The notes under the pieces: model-generated
What the model was told of the DNA's origin: nothing
The model's database searches: none
The model's input: only the letters and a program-made list of their open reading frames with translations
In this document: positions 7,475-13,904 of the stretch, in pieces
Layout of the letters: the number at the start of each line of letters is the position of its first letter
Position numbering within the stretch: the first letter of the stretch is position 1
Source of the DNA: JAKFVA01 sp046155225
GTDB lineage: Bacteria > Pseudomonadota > Gammaproteobacteria > Burkholderiales > Burkholderiaceae_C
DNA: 14,128 bases
Assembly (NCBI GenBank): GCA_046155225.1
Contig: JBJXED010000071.1
Coordinates: 1-14,128 of the forward strand
Direction of reading: 5' to 3'
Made by a program: the position numbers and the translations under genes

Positions 7475-8602
7475 ATGCCGCCCATTCTCTACCTCCTCGC
7501 CGCCTGCAACCTGGTCATTGGCACCGGCGCGTTTGGCCTCTCGGGCATCCTGCAGCCCATCAGCGAAACCATGGGCGTGAGCGTGGCGGTGGCCGGCCAG
7601 TCGATGACGGCGTATGCCTTTGCCACGGCGCTGCTGGCCCCTGTGCTGCTGATGGCGACCAGCCGCTGGCCGCGCCGGGCCACACTGCAACTGGGCCTGC
7701 TGCTGTTTGCGGTGGGCACGCTGGTGTGCGCGCTCTCGAGCCAGTTCGCCGTGCTGATTCTGGGCCGGGTGCTGATGGGCGCGGGCGCGGTCTTCACCCC
7801 CGTGGCGGCCAGCATGGCGGTGACGCTGGTGGCACCCGAGCGGCGCGGGCGCGCGCTCTCGCTGACCTTTCTGGGCATGAGCCTGAGCTACATGATTGGC
7901 CTGCCGCTCACCGCCTGGCTGGGGCTGCGCTACGGCTGGCGCCTGCCGCTGCATGCCGTGGCGGCAGCCAGCGTAGTGATGTTGCTGCTGGTGTCGATTT
8001 GTGTGCGGCGTGACACCGAAGCGTCCGTGGCCAGTTTTGCCGGGCTCGGCCGCCTGCTCGGCCAGGGCGAGGTACTGCGCACGCTGCTGCTCACGCTGCT
8101 TTATTTCAGCGCTATCTTCACCGTGTTTTCCTACATCGGGCCGGTGTTGCAGGCACTGATTCCGCTCAACAACACCGAGCTGTCACTCACGCTGATGCTG
8201 TTTGGCATTGCCGGTGTCATGGGCACGCTGTCGGGCGGCTGGGCTTGCGACCGTTTTGGCGCTGTCCGCGTGCTCAGGGTGCAACTGGCCTGCCTGGCCA
8301 GCATGATGCTGCTGGTGCCGCTGACCGTGGGCAGCTACTGGCCGATGGTGGCGGTGTTCATGGTCTGGGGCGTCGCCGGTTTTGGCATGATGACGCCGCA
8401 GCAAGCGCGCCTGGCCAACGCGGCCCCGGCACAAGCCCCCATCTTGCTGAGCCTGAATGCGTCGATGCTGTACTTTGGTACGGCCCTGGGCGCGGCGGTG
8501 GGCGGCCCGGCCAGCGTGGCGCTGGGCTTTGCGCACTTGCCCTGGGTGGGGGCATTTTTTGCGGCGCTCGGCGCGCTGACTTTCATCAAGAAACGGGGGT
8601 GA
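7475..8602 (+). CDS. MFS transporter, DHA1-like (arabinose-efflux/AraJ type)
   Basis: The 375-residue protein has twelve predicted hydrophobic helices and belongs to the major facilitator superfamily, probably as a proton-driven exporter. The ATG at 7475 was chosen because the first helix (ILYLLAACNLVIGTGAFGLS) begins right after it; the frame opens at TTG 7442. Family marks are GRVLMGAGAVFTPVAASMAV near TM4, ERRGRALSLTFLGMSLSYMI and GLPLTAWLGLRYGWR around TM5 (antiporter-type motif C region), and a second-half loop SGGWACDRFGAVRVL resembling motif A. It starts 34 bp after aapM, in the place where the ATPase aapP is normally found, and is followed 58 bp later by the GDPD gene. Substrate cannot be read from the sequence. 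Confidence 0.85.
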   Translation: MPPILYLLAACNLVIGTGAFGLSGILQPISETMGVSVAVAGQSMTAYAFATALLAPVLLMATSRWPRRATLQLGLLLFAVGTLVCALSSQFAVLILGRVLMGAGAVFTPVAASMAVTLVAPERRGRALSLTFLGMSLSYMIGLPLTAWLGLRYGWRLPLHAVAAASVVMLLLVSICVRRDTEASVASFAGLGRLLGQGEVLRTLLLTLLYFSAIFTVFSYIGPVLQALIPLNNTELSLTLMLFGIAGVMGTLSGGWACDRFGAVRVLRVQLACLASMMLLVPLTVGSYWPMVAVFMVWGVAGFGMMTPQQARLANAAPAQAPILLSLNASMLYFGTALGAAVGGPASVALGFAHLPWVGAFFAALGALTFIKKRG

Positions 8603-8622
8603 ATATGGCAGCATCACACACG

Positions 8623-8639
8623 GGCTTGCGAGACAAGCC
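8623..8639 (+). other. Short hairpin between MFS and GDPD genes
   Basis: GGCTTG (8623-8628), CGAGA loop, CAAGCC (8634-8639) forms a 6-bp perfect stem in the 58-bp gap. No T-tract follows, so it is not an intrinsic terminator; it could affect mRNA processing or be incidental. Confidence 0.3.
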
Positions 8640-8660
8640 GCACTACTTCAAGGAGTTCAA

Positions 8661-9710
8661 ATGGACCCATCCAACCCAAGCGCCCTGCTTGCAGCCCGCC
8701 GTTTTAGCGCCGCATTTTGGCTGCGCGCGGCCTGCCTGGGTCTGACCATGCTGTCGCACGCCGCACCCGTACAGGCGCTGGATCTGCAAGGCCACCGCGG
8801 CGCACGCGGCCTGGCCCCCGAAAACACCCTGCCCGCCTTTGAGCGCGCACTGGCCATAGGCGTACACACGCTGGAACTTGACGTGGGCATCAGCGCCGAC
8901 GATGTACCGGTAATCCACCACGACCCCGCGCTGAATGCCGACACCACACGCGACGCCCAGGGCAATTTTTTGACGAGCAAAGGCCCGGCGCTGCGCGCGC
9001 TCAGCTTTGCGCAACTGCAAACCTATGACGTCGGCCGCCTCAAACCTGGCACGCCCTACGCCGCCCGCTTTCCCACGGCGCAAGCCATCGACGGCACCCG
9101 CATACCGGCCTTGCGCGACCTGTTTGCGCGGCTGGCGCAGCTTGAAAAAACCGACGCGCGCTACCGTGCAATTCGCTTCAACATTGAAACCAAACTATCG
9201 CCGCTGGCACCGGACGAGACCGCCCCACCCGAGCGCTTTGTGGAACTGATGCTGCGCGACATCCGCGCCGCCCAACTCGAGCAGCGCGTGACCTTGCAGA
9301 GTTTCGACTGGCGCACGCTGCAACTCGTGCAGCGCCTGGCCCCGCAAATCCCCACGGTGTATTTGAGCGCGCAGCAACCCGGCTTCGGCACGATTGACGC
9401 CGCCAAGCCTGAGGTAGCGTCGCCCTGGACGGCGGGCTACAAGCTGCAAGACCACGGCAGCGTGCCGGCCATGGTCAAAGCCGCAGGCGGCAAAGTCTGG
9501 TCGCCCTACTTTGCCGATGTGACGCCCGCGCTACTGGCGCAAGCGCAGCAACTGGGTTTGCTGGTGGTGGTCTGGACTGTGAACGAAGCGGCAGACATTG
9601 AGCGCATGCTCGCGCTGGGCGTGGACGGCATCATCTCTGACTACCCCGACCGCGTTCGCCTGGCCATGCAGGCGCGCGGCATGGCGCTGCCGCCAGCGCT
9701 AGGGCCTTGA
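8661..9710 (+). CDS. Secreted glycerophosphodiester phosphodiesterase (GlpQ-like)
   Basis: This 349-residue enzyme should hydrolyse glycerophosphodiesters to glycerol-3-phosphate and an alcohol. The start has a strong ribosome site (AAGGAG, 6 nt before ATG). A signal peptide with an arginine-rich n-region and a hydrophobic stretch ends near VQA-LDLQG (about residue 39), indicating export to the periplasm. The GDPD TIM barrel shows GHRGARGLAPENTLPAF (catalytic His45, Arg46, Glu54), LELDVGISADDVPVIHHDP (metal ligands Glu72 and Asp74, catalytic His87), FNIETK, VTLQSFDW and a C-terminal WTVNEAADIERMLALGVDGI then SDYP. Length fits periplasmic GlpQ-like forms. It is the last gene of the plus-strand run and converges on the cupin gene. 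No Pho box was recognised in the 58-bp upstream gap. Confidence 0.93.
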   Translation: MDPSNPSALLAARRFSAAFWLRAACLGLTMLSHAAPVQALDLQGHRGARGLAPENTLPAFERALAIGVHTLELDVGISADDVPVIHHDPALNADTTRDAQGNFLTSKGPALRALSFAQLQTYDVGRLKPGTPYAARFPTAQAIDGTRIPALRDLFARLAQLEKTDARYRAIRFNIETKLSPLAPDETAPPERFVELMLRDIRAAQLEQRVTLQSFDWRTLQLVQRLAPQIPTVYLSAQQPGFGTIDAAKPEVASPWTAGYKLQDHGSVPAMVKAAGGKVWSPYFADVTPALLAQAQQLGLLVVVWTVNEAADIERMLALGVDGIISDYPDRVRLAMQARGMALPPALGP

Positions 9711-9741
9711 CATAGCCGCCGCGCCGTCCTGATCACGCCAG

Positions 9742-9765
9742 ACCCGGCATGCGCTCAGGCCGGGT
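9742..9765. terminator. GC-rich hairpin between convergent GDPD and cupin genes
   Basis: ACCCGGC (9742-9748) and GCCGGGT (9759-9765) form a 7-bp perfect stem with a 10-nt loop that contains the cupin stop codon. There is no T-tract on either strand, so if it ends transcription it would not be by the classic intrinsic mechanism. Its location between convergent genes is the main reason to list it. Confidence 0.3.
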
Positions 9766-10255
9766 GCGTCGGGTCAATCCACTTGACGGTTTGCGGCGCT
9801 TCGGCAGGCGTGATGTCCAGGTTGACGGCCACCGCCTCGCCGTCGCTGCGGCACAGCACGCATTCGAGCATTTCGGTCTCGGAGGCGTTGATCTCCTGGT
9901 GCGGTACATACGGCGGCACATAAATAAAGTCGCCCGGCCCGGCCTCGGCGGTGAACTGCAAGGCGTCGCCCCAGCGCATGCGCGCGCGGCCCTTGATGAC
10001 GTAGATCACGCTCTCCAGATGCCCGTGGTGGTGCGCGCCGGTCTTGGCCCCGGCGTGAATGTGCACCGTGCCCGCCCACAGCTTTTGCGCGCCGACGCGG
10101 GCAAAGTTGATCGCCGCCTTGCGGTCCATGCCGGGGGTTTGCGCGGTGTTGCCGTCAAGCTGGTTGGCGGCGATCACGCGCACGCCGTCGTGCTGCCAGT
10201 CGGTCTGAGCCGGAGAACTGGGAAGAATTGGAATGGCGAGATCGTTGGATTTCAT
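9755..10255 (-). CDS. Single-domain cupin protein
   Basis: The 166-residue cytoplasmic protein has a single conserved cupin barrel. Motif 1 is GAHHHGHLESVIYVIKG (about 73-89), with the histidine cluster 75-77, His79 and Glu81 as metal ligands. Motif 2 is PGDFIYVPPYVPHQ (107-120), with His119 as the remaining ligand. It should bind a divalent metal and may be a small-molecule dioxygenase, isomerase or binding protein; the substrate is not readable. The tail (PAEAPQTVKWIDPTHP) is typical of a conserved proteobacterial subgroup. It ends 44 bp from the convergent GDPD gene and lies 18 bp downstream of the DM13 gene, so those two may be co-transcribed. Confidence 0.85.
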   Translation of the reverse strand: MKSNDLAIPILPSSPAQTDWQHDGVRVIAANQLDGNTAQTPGMDRKAAINFARVGAQKLWAGTVHIHAGAKTGAHHHGHLESVIYVIKGRARMRWGDALQFTAEAGPGDFIYVPPYVPHQEINASETEMLECVLCRSDGEAVAVNLDITPAEAPQTVKWIDPTHPA

Positions 10256-10273
10256 CGACGGCTCAATGCAGCG

Positions 10274-10750
10274 CTACTTGTACTTTGCAGCGGTGATGAA
10301 CTGACCAAAGGTCTCGCACCACACAATGACTGCTGAAAACTTCGCAGGCTCGATGCCTGCCGGGACTGAAACGACAAAATTCTCGAAGGTCTTGACGTCG
10401 CCTACGCGCACCATGGTCTGCTTGAGCCGGTTGAAGTCCGCCTCGGTTTCGACGAACTCTGGCGACAGATAGAGCTTGAAGTCCGGGCCTGGGGACAGCT
10501 TTCCCGCCAACGAAATAGCGTTTGCTCCCACCGATACGACGCCCTCGCCCCAGTGCAGGCTGTCGCTGTCTTTCAGCTCTCGCTTGAACTGACCCGTGAA
10601 CTGAACCTGAGTGGTCGCAGCCTTAATTTCTGCTGCGGTCGGCGCGGCGGGGGCGATCAGTATCGGCAATGCGTAGATGCCCGCGCCAAACCCGGCTGCC
10701 GCGACTGCGGCGTGGGAAGCAATGAGGATGAGTGTGGTGCGCGTATTCAT
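10274..10750 (-). CDS. DM13-domain protein, membrane-anchored or exported
   Basis: The 158-residue protein begins at ATG 10750, chosen because it starts a clean signal/anchor segment (TTLILIASHAAVAAAGFGAG, then IYALPILIAP); the frame itself is open back to 10837. The rest (about 50-158) is a DM13 domain: FTGQFKRELKDSDSLHWGEG, LSPGPDFKLYLSPEFV, a VGDVKTFENFVVSVP strand pair and the conserved VIVWCETFGQFITAAKY with Cys145. DM13 domains are thought to act in envelope electron transfer or redox chemistry through this cysteine; the actual partner is unknown. No strong ribosome site precedes the ATG. It is followed 18 bp later by the cupin gene. Domain call is good, function uncertain. Confidence 0.82.
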   Translation of the reverse strand: MNTRTTLILIASHAAVAAAGFGAGIYALPILIAPAAPTAAEIKAATTQVQFTGQFKRELKDSDSLHWGEGVVSVGANAISLAGKLSPGPDFKLYLSPEFVETEADFNRLKQTMVRVGDVKTFENFVVSVPAGIEPAKFSAVIVWCETFGQFITAAKYK

Positions 10751-10925
10751 TGGAGCTGGGCAGATAACTGAGGTGGTTTTGTGATGCCTGACGGAATGTA
10801 CACCGCAAGGTGCTGAGGCATAACGTGGCGGCGTCAACTGCGAAAACTGGCATTAAGGCTTTTCTCTGCGGGATAGTTTGCCTCAATCTCCTCAATGAAA
10901 ATAGTGGCAGATCGGCAACTTATGA

Positions 10926-10963
10926 GTGGCAACCAGCCACAAATTTCTAGCCATTTTTGGCTA
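10926..10963. repeat. Two tandem hairpins in the DM13-reductase intergenic gap
   Basis: The 264-bp gap 10751-11014 holds two adjacent inverted repeats: GTGGC-AACCA-GCCAC (10926-10940) and TAGCCA-TTTT-TGGCTA (10948-10963), joined by AAATTTC. Both are built from TGGC/GCCA words, and the surroundings are AT-rich. They lie about 50-90 bp past the stop of the reductase gene (minus strand) and could end its transcript weakly, but no T-tract follows. The second shares TTCTAGCCA and a TTTTGGCT-like word with the AT-rich insert in aapM, hinting at a degenerate copy of the same dispersed element. Nothing else was seen in the gap. Confidence 0.4.
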
Positions 10964-11014
10964 TGAATTCAAGACCTGATGCCGCGAGCTTCGCGCTTGG
11001 GCGAGGGATAGGTC

Positions 11015-11644
11015 TCACCGGCGAACATACCGCAAGTGTGTTGCAGACGGGCCATTAAGAACGCTGTCAATTCGAAACTTCGGGCCAGGCTCGCTCAGAT
11101 TTTCAAACAGACGTCGTCCGCAGCCGAACAGCACCGGTGCCAACGCGATCTCCAGTTCATCTACTGCGTCCAAGTTAAGGTACTGCTGAATCACGTCTGC
11201 GCCGCCGGCGATTCGAACGTCTCGGCTGCCGGCTGATTCGCGGGCCAGCGCCAACGCATGCTCTGGCCCGTCATTAATGAAGTGGAAAGTCGTCCCACCC
11301 GGGCGTATCCAGGGTTCGCGCTTCCGATTGGTAAGGGCATACACGGGCGTGTGAAACGGTGCCTCCTCTGGCCACGCTCGTTCACCCTGGTCAAACATGC
11401 GCTTGCCCATGATGTTGGCGCCAATGCGCTCCGTGGTTGTGCGAACCAGTTCATTTTCAGGGCCGGTCTGTCCCCCCGGTCCGAGTTTCAGGTTGTCGCG
11501 CATGTGCTGCTGATTGAGGAGCCAGCTCATTAGCGCTCCCCATTTCGCGCCCCAGTTCTTGTAGCCCGGATTCTCCATGGTCATCCCATCGGGCGCGAGG
11601 TAGCCATCGAGGCTTAAACCGACATTGACGAATACTTTGCTCAT
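11015..11644 (-). CDS. Dihydrofolate-reductase/RibD C-terminal family protein
   Basis: This 209-residue protein belongs to the RibD C-terminal domain superfamily, which shares the dihydrofolate reductase fold and normally binds NADPH. Visible marks are the N-terminal VNVGLSLDGYLAPDG (6-20), NIMGKRMFDQGERAWPEE (77-94), the strand/turn VRIAGGADVIQQYL (143-156, nucleotide-binding Gly-Gly) and VDELEIALAPVLFGCGRRLF (161-180). Members are often of unknown substrate; a role in folate or riboflavin metabolism is not implied. It starts 31 bp after the RelA/SpoT gene on the same strand, so read-through is possible. Its GC content (about 58-60 percent in sampled lines) is closer to the rest of the window than to the low-GC pair upstream, suggesting a resident gene. 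No strong ribosome site is visible. Confidence 0.88.
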   Translation of the reverse strand: MSKVFVNVGLSLDGYLAPDGMTMENPGYKNWGAKWGALMSWLLNQQHMRDNLKLGPGGQTGPENELVRTTTERIGANIMGKRMFDQGERAWPEEAPFHTPVYALTNRKREPWIRPGGTTFHFINDGPEHALALARESAGSRDVRIAGGADVIQQYLNLDAVDELEIALAPVLFGCGRRLFENLSEPGPKFRIDSVLNGPSATHLRYVRR

Positions 11645-11675
11645 GAAAATTTCGGCACTACTTCAAACAGCCTAT

Positions 11676-12662
11676 TCAATTCATACGGCTACCAAGATCG
11701 GTATAGACCATACTTATCTCAGATGGTGTGAGCGGCCAATTTTTTTGGGTTTGATTAGGTTGACTATCGACTTGAAGGTAGGCGAACAAAATCCACGGCT
11801 GACGAAAGGCGTGAATTGAGCCGTATCGCGCTTTAATCTTGTCCAAGATAAATGGCTTGGCCTTCAACATCGCTTCAATTTGTGAGTGCAAGTTGGGCGC
11901 GATTTGTTGTCGAAAAGCGTGAAGAACAATAGCGTTACTCTTGTCGCTCCCTGGTGCTAAGCCTACAAATCTCTCGAACAGTTGGGAGAGTGATTTCATT
12001 GCAGCGCGTTCAGCAGCAGTAGCGTCGCCAAGTTGCTGGATCGCAAGTTCAAAGAAGTCGTCTACCGCTTCGATCAGCGCCATGCTTTTAGCCACTGTTC
12101 GGTGTACGGTACTGGTCACTAGAGTCCCGGACTGCGCCTTGTATATGTTGTCGTGCGTCAGTTCGCTATGGGCATGCTGCAGCAGTGTGCGCAGTTGAAC
12201 TTCACAAGGCGTTTGGCTCGGAATCGTCACGCCGCTATATGTCAGGTTTTGCTTTGCGCGTAACACGTAGTGTTTTGATTGATATGCGAATTCGAGGGGG
12301 CGTTGCGCACGATCCTGCTCGTAATCTTTGTCGAGACTCCAATTCCATAGTTGCCCACCTTCAATGACACTCTGAAGAGTCAGAACATCCGAGGCAAGCA
12401 GCACTACGAAGCGGACACCGATCTTGTCTTCAATCTCGGCGTACGGGTCGGCATAAGCCTTACTCCGATGGAACGCCTTTCCTAAAAGGGAGTCGTCGCC
12501 TTTCAGCCGAGGTCTTGGAGGAATTTTTACGAATACTTCTGGATCGATAGTGCTGTCAAGAGCGCGAAGACCTTCTAAAACTTGTTTGGCAATGACGTCC
12601 CCCCATGCGGCGTAGATTCCTTTCTCCGCCGTCCATCGTGCAAGGAAGTCTGGCTCCTTCAT
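11676..12662 (-). CDS. Single-domain RelA/SpoT nucleotidyltransferase (alarmone-synthetase-like)
   Basis: The 328-residue protein has one RelA/SpoT synthetase domain (about 45-178) and a helical C-terminal extension (about 185-285), with no HD hydrolase, TGS or ACT domain. Synthetase signatures are present: PRPRLKGDDSLLGKAF (49-64), Asp79 in EIEDKIGVRFVVLL (77-89), Tyr127 in FAYQSKHYVL, and Glu154, Gln156, Arg158 in CEVQLRTLLQHAHSEL, then HDNIYK. Known relatives pyrophosphorylate GTP, GDP, adenine nucleotides or tRNA 3' ends using ATP; which substrate applies here cannot be told. The ATG at 12662 overlaps the NA37 stop (ATGA), preferred to 12704 deeper in the upstream gene. It is the second gene of a two-gene unit of low GC (about 50 percent). 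With no hydrolase in sight, an active form would need tight control. Confidence 0.85.
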   Translation of the reverse strand: MKEPDFLARWTAEKGIYAAWGDVIAKQVLEGLRALDSTIDPEVFVKIPPRPRLKGDDSLLGKAFHRSKAYADPYAEIEDKIGVRFVVLLASDVLTLQSVIEGGQLWNWSLDKDYEQDRAQRPLEFAYQSKHYVLRAKQNLTYSGVTIPSQTPCEVQLRTLLQHAHSELTHDNIYKAQSGTLVTSTVHRTVAKSMALIEAVDDFFELAIQQLGDATAAERAAMKSLSQLFERFVGLAPGSDKSNAIVLHAFRQQIAPNLHSQIEAMLKAKPFILDKIKARYGSIHAFRQPWILFAYLQVDSQPNQTQKNWPLTPSEISMVYTDLGSRMN

Positions 12663-13741
12663 TCTTGATTCGCAATCCTGTCCTTGATGGTCACCCGCGT
12701 CCACCTCGCCACGTCCCCATTTGGGGTGGGGTCGCCGTCAATAGCTTCGATCTTGATTAAGTCGTCAAAGCCTTCTGCTGGCGCAATGACGCGGACTTGA
12801 TTTCGAAACACTAGGCGGCGCAGTCGGAGTGAGCGTTCAACGTCGGCAAGATCTTTGTTGATAGCCGTATCCGGGAAGCCCTTCCCCGTCATGAATGTCC
12901 CATAGGAATCCTGTGTCGCGGGGTCGCCGAAATACGAGGTTGCAAACGCCGTGACCTCCACGGTGGGGCTTTGGTCAACTTTAAGGTACGTCACGAGTGC
13001 GTTATGCAGCGCCACCTTATCCTCTTCAGGAATCTCCATCGATTTGATAAAGGTTTTGGTGAGATCGTGAAACTGCTTGGTTTGTCGGGCGCTAGACGTG
13101 GGAAAAGTAAGGCCAAGAAACCCGTCATAGAAATACTGTGCTGCCCGGTAACGGTCGCGAACAGTCATCGTTTCGTCGTAGATAAAAGCCCGCCACGCCT
13201 TAGTAAGCTCAGGATCGCCGGGTTCTTGTTCGACATAAAGTCCAATCTTGTAGAGCTTTGTCTGAGGTGTCAGCAATAACTTATCGAGAAACTTCAGGAC
13301 GAACCTACCGTCCCTTAAGTCGCGTTGAAATCCGGTATGGACCTCTGCCTTGATGACTCCGACTAAGCGTTTCACAGGAACACCAAAAGAACCTGTGAAG
13401 ACGACCACAATACCGCCGGGGATTGCGCGACTTCTTTGCGCCTCCGCGAGCAAGTCTGCAACGAACCGTGATTCTGTGATGTAGAGAGGCTCGTCCGCGT
13501 TTACCAACGATGCGGCTGCCGCAACCATGCTTGCAGGTTCAGATTTGCTTATGGTCATCTCAATGCACCGATCAGATCGTGCCATTGCCGCGACGATGCG
13601 TTCGCGCAAAGCATCAAGCGCCGGCTCATCAAGGGCTTCGATGCCAGCTCCGTATTGGGGTTCGACCTTTAGCCGTTCGTCAGTGCGCTCAAACACTTCG
13701 TGCAGAATAACTCGGCTAACCTGTAGATTTTCTAAGTTCAT
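12659..13741 (-). CDS. NA37-family (NdpA/YejK-type) nucleoid-associated protein
   Basis: The 360-residue protein resembles the NA37 family, whose E. coli member YejK/NdpA is found with the nucleoid. Matching parts are the N-terminal LENLQVSRVILHEVFE, the central PGGIVVVFTGSFGVPVKRLV and VIKAEVHTGFQ (108-138), KLYKIGLYV (162-170), AAQYFYDGFLGLTF (200-213) with TKQFHDLTKTFIKSM (221-235), and the C-terminal FRNQVRVIAP and RWTRVTIKDRI. Molecular function of the family is poorly known; DNA association is the usual inference. ATG 13741 is preceded by AAAGGAGAG with about 6-7 nt spacing and is clearly better than the open frame from 13765. It is the first gene of the unit and is coupled by ATGA to the RelA/SpoT gene. 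Base composition is about 48-50 percent GC in sampled lines, well below the left part of the window. Confidence 0.75.
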   Translation of the reverse strand: MNLENLQVSRVILHEVFERTDERLKVEPQYGAGIEALDEPALDALRERIVAAMARSDRCIEMTISKSEPASMVAAAASLVNADEPLYITESRFVADLLAEAQRSRAIPGGIVVVFTGSFGVPVKRLVGVIKAEVHTGFQRDLRDGRFVLKFLDKLLLTPQTKLYKIGLYVEQEPGDPELTKAWRAFIYDETMTVRDRYRAAQYFYDGFLGLTFPTSSARQTKQFHDLTKTFIKSMEIPEEDKVALHNALVTYLKVDQSPTVEVTAFATSYFGDPATQDSYGTFMTGKGFPDTAINKDLADVERSLRLRRLVFRNQVRVIAPAEGFDDLIKIEAIDGDPTPNGDVARWTRVTIKDRIANQE

Positions 13742-13869
13742 TCGTTGCTCTCCTTTCGAAAGCACTGTAGCCCCATGCGACAGATTTCGCGCATTAGGTC
13801 GGCATCGGTCAGCGCGACGATGAAAAGCGAGTGCTGTGACTGTGGCAATCAGACGTCACTCAACTTCAT
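13742..13869 (-). other. Leader region of the NA37-RelSpo unit
   Basis: This 128-bp stretch lies between the putative promoter and the NA37 ATG. It contains the ribosome site AAAGGAGAG just before the start. I see no convincing ORF, no strong hairpin with a T-tract and no tRNA. A leader of this length leaves room for further regulation, but none is recognised. Confidence 0.4.
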
Positions 13870-13889
13870 AACTGATTATATGTACAGTA
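13870..13889 (-). promoter_or_regulatory. LexA-like box overlapping a TATAAT -10 element
   Basis: On the minus strand CTGTACATATAATCAG (13887-13872) fits the CTGT-N8-ACAG SOS box with one mismatch (TCAG for ACAG) and an AT-rich middle. It is flanked by TA on the left and T on the right, as in the extended consensus. A perfect TATAAT (13880-13875) sits inside it, so LexA binding would block RNA polymerase. No good -35 was found at 16-18 bp. It lies about 130 bp upstream of the NA37 start and 15 bp past the end of the TonB receptor gene. The match is seen directly; SOS control is inferred. Confidence 0.45.
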
Positions 13890-13904
13890 TTATTTGATTG
13901 ACAC

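Noticed and set aside
10751..10837. N-terminal extension of the DM13 protein to 10837
   Set aside because: The added residues precede a clean signal/anchor segment that begins right at ATG 10750, and would disrupt it.
12663..12704. Earlier start for the RelA/SpoT gene at 12704
   Set aside because: It lies deep in the NA37 gene, adds no conserved sequence and lacks a ribosome site; the ATGA overlap at 12659-12662 is much more plausible.
11676..13741. Calling the pair a classical toxin-antitoxin system
   Set aside because: The first protein is 360 residues and NA37-like, with no known antitoxin role, so the label would go beyond the evidence.
13898..13903. TTGACA on the plus strand as a -35 element
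   Set aside because: No -10 element follows at 16-18 bp and no plus-strand gene lies downstream; it falls at the end of the TonB receptor gene.
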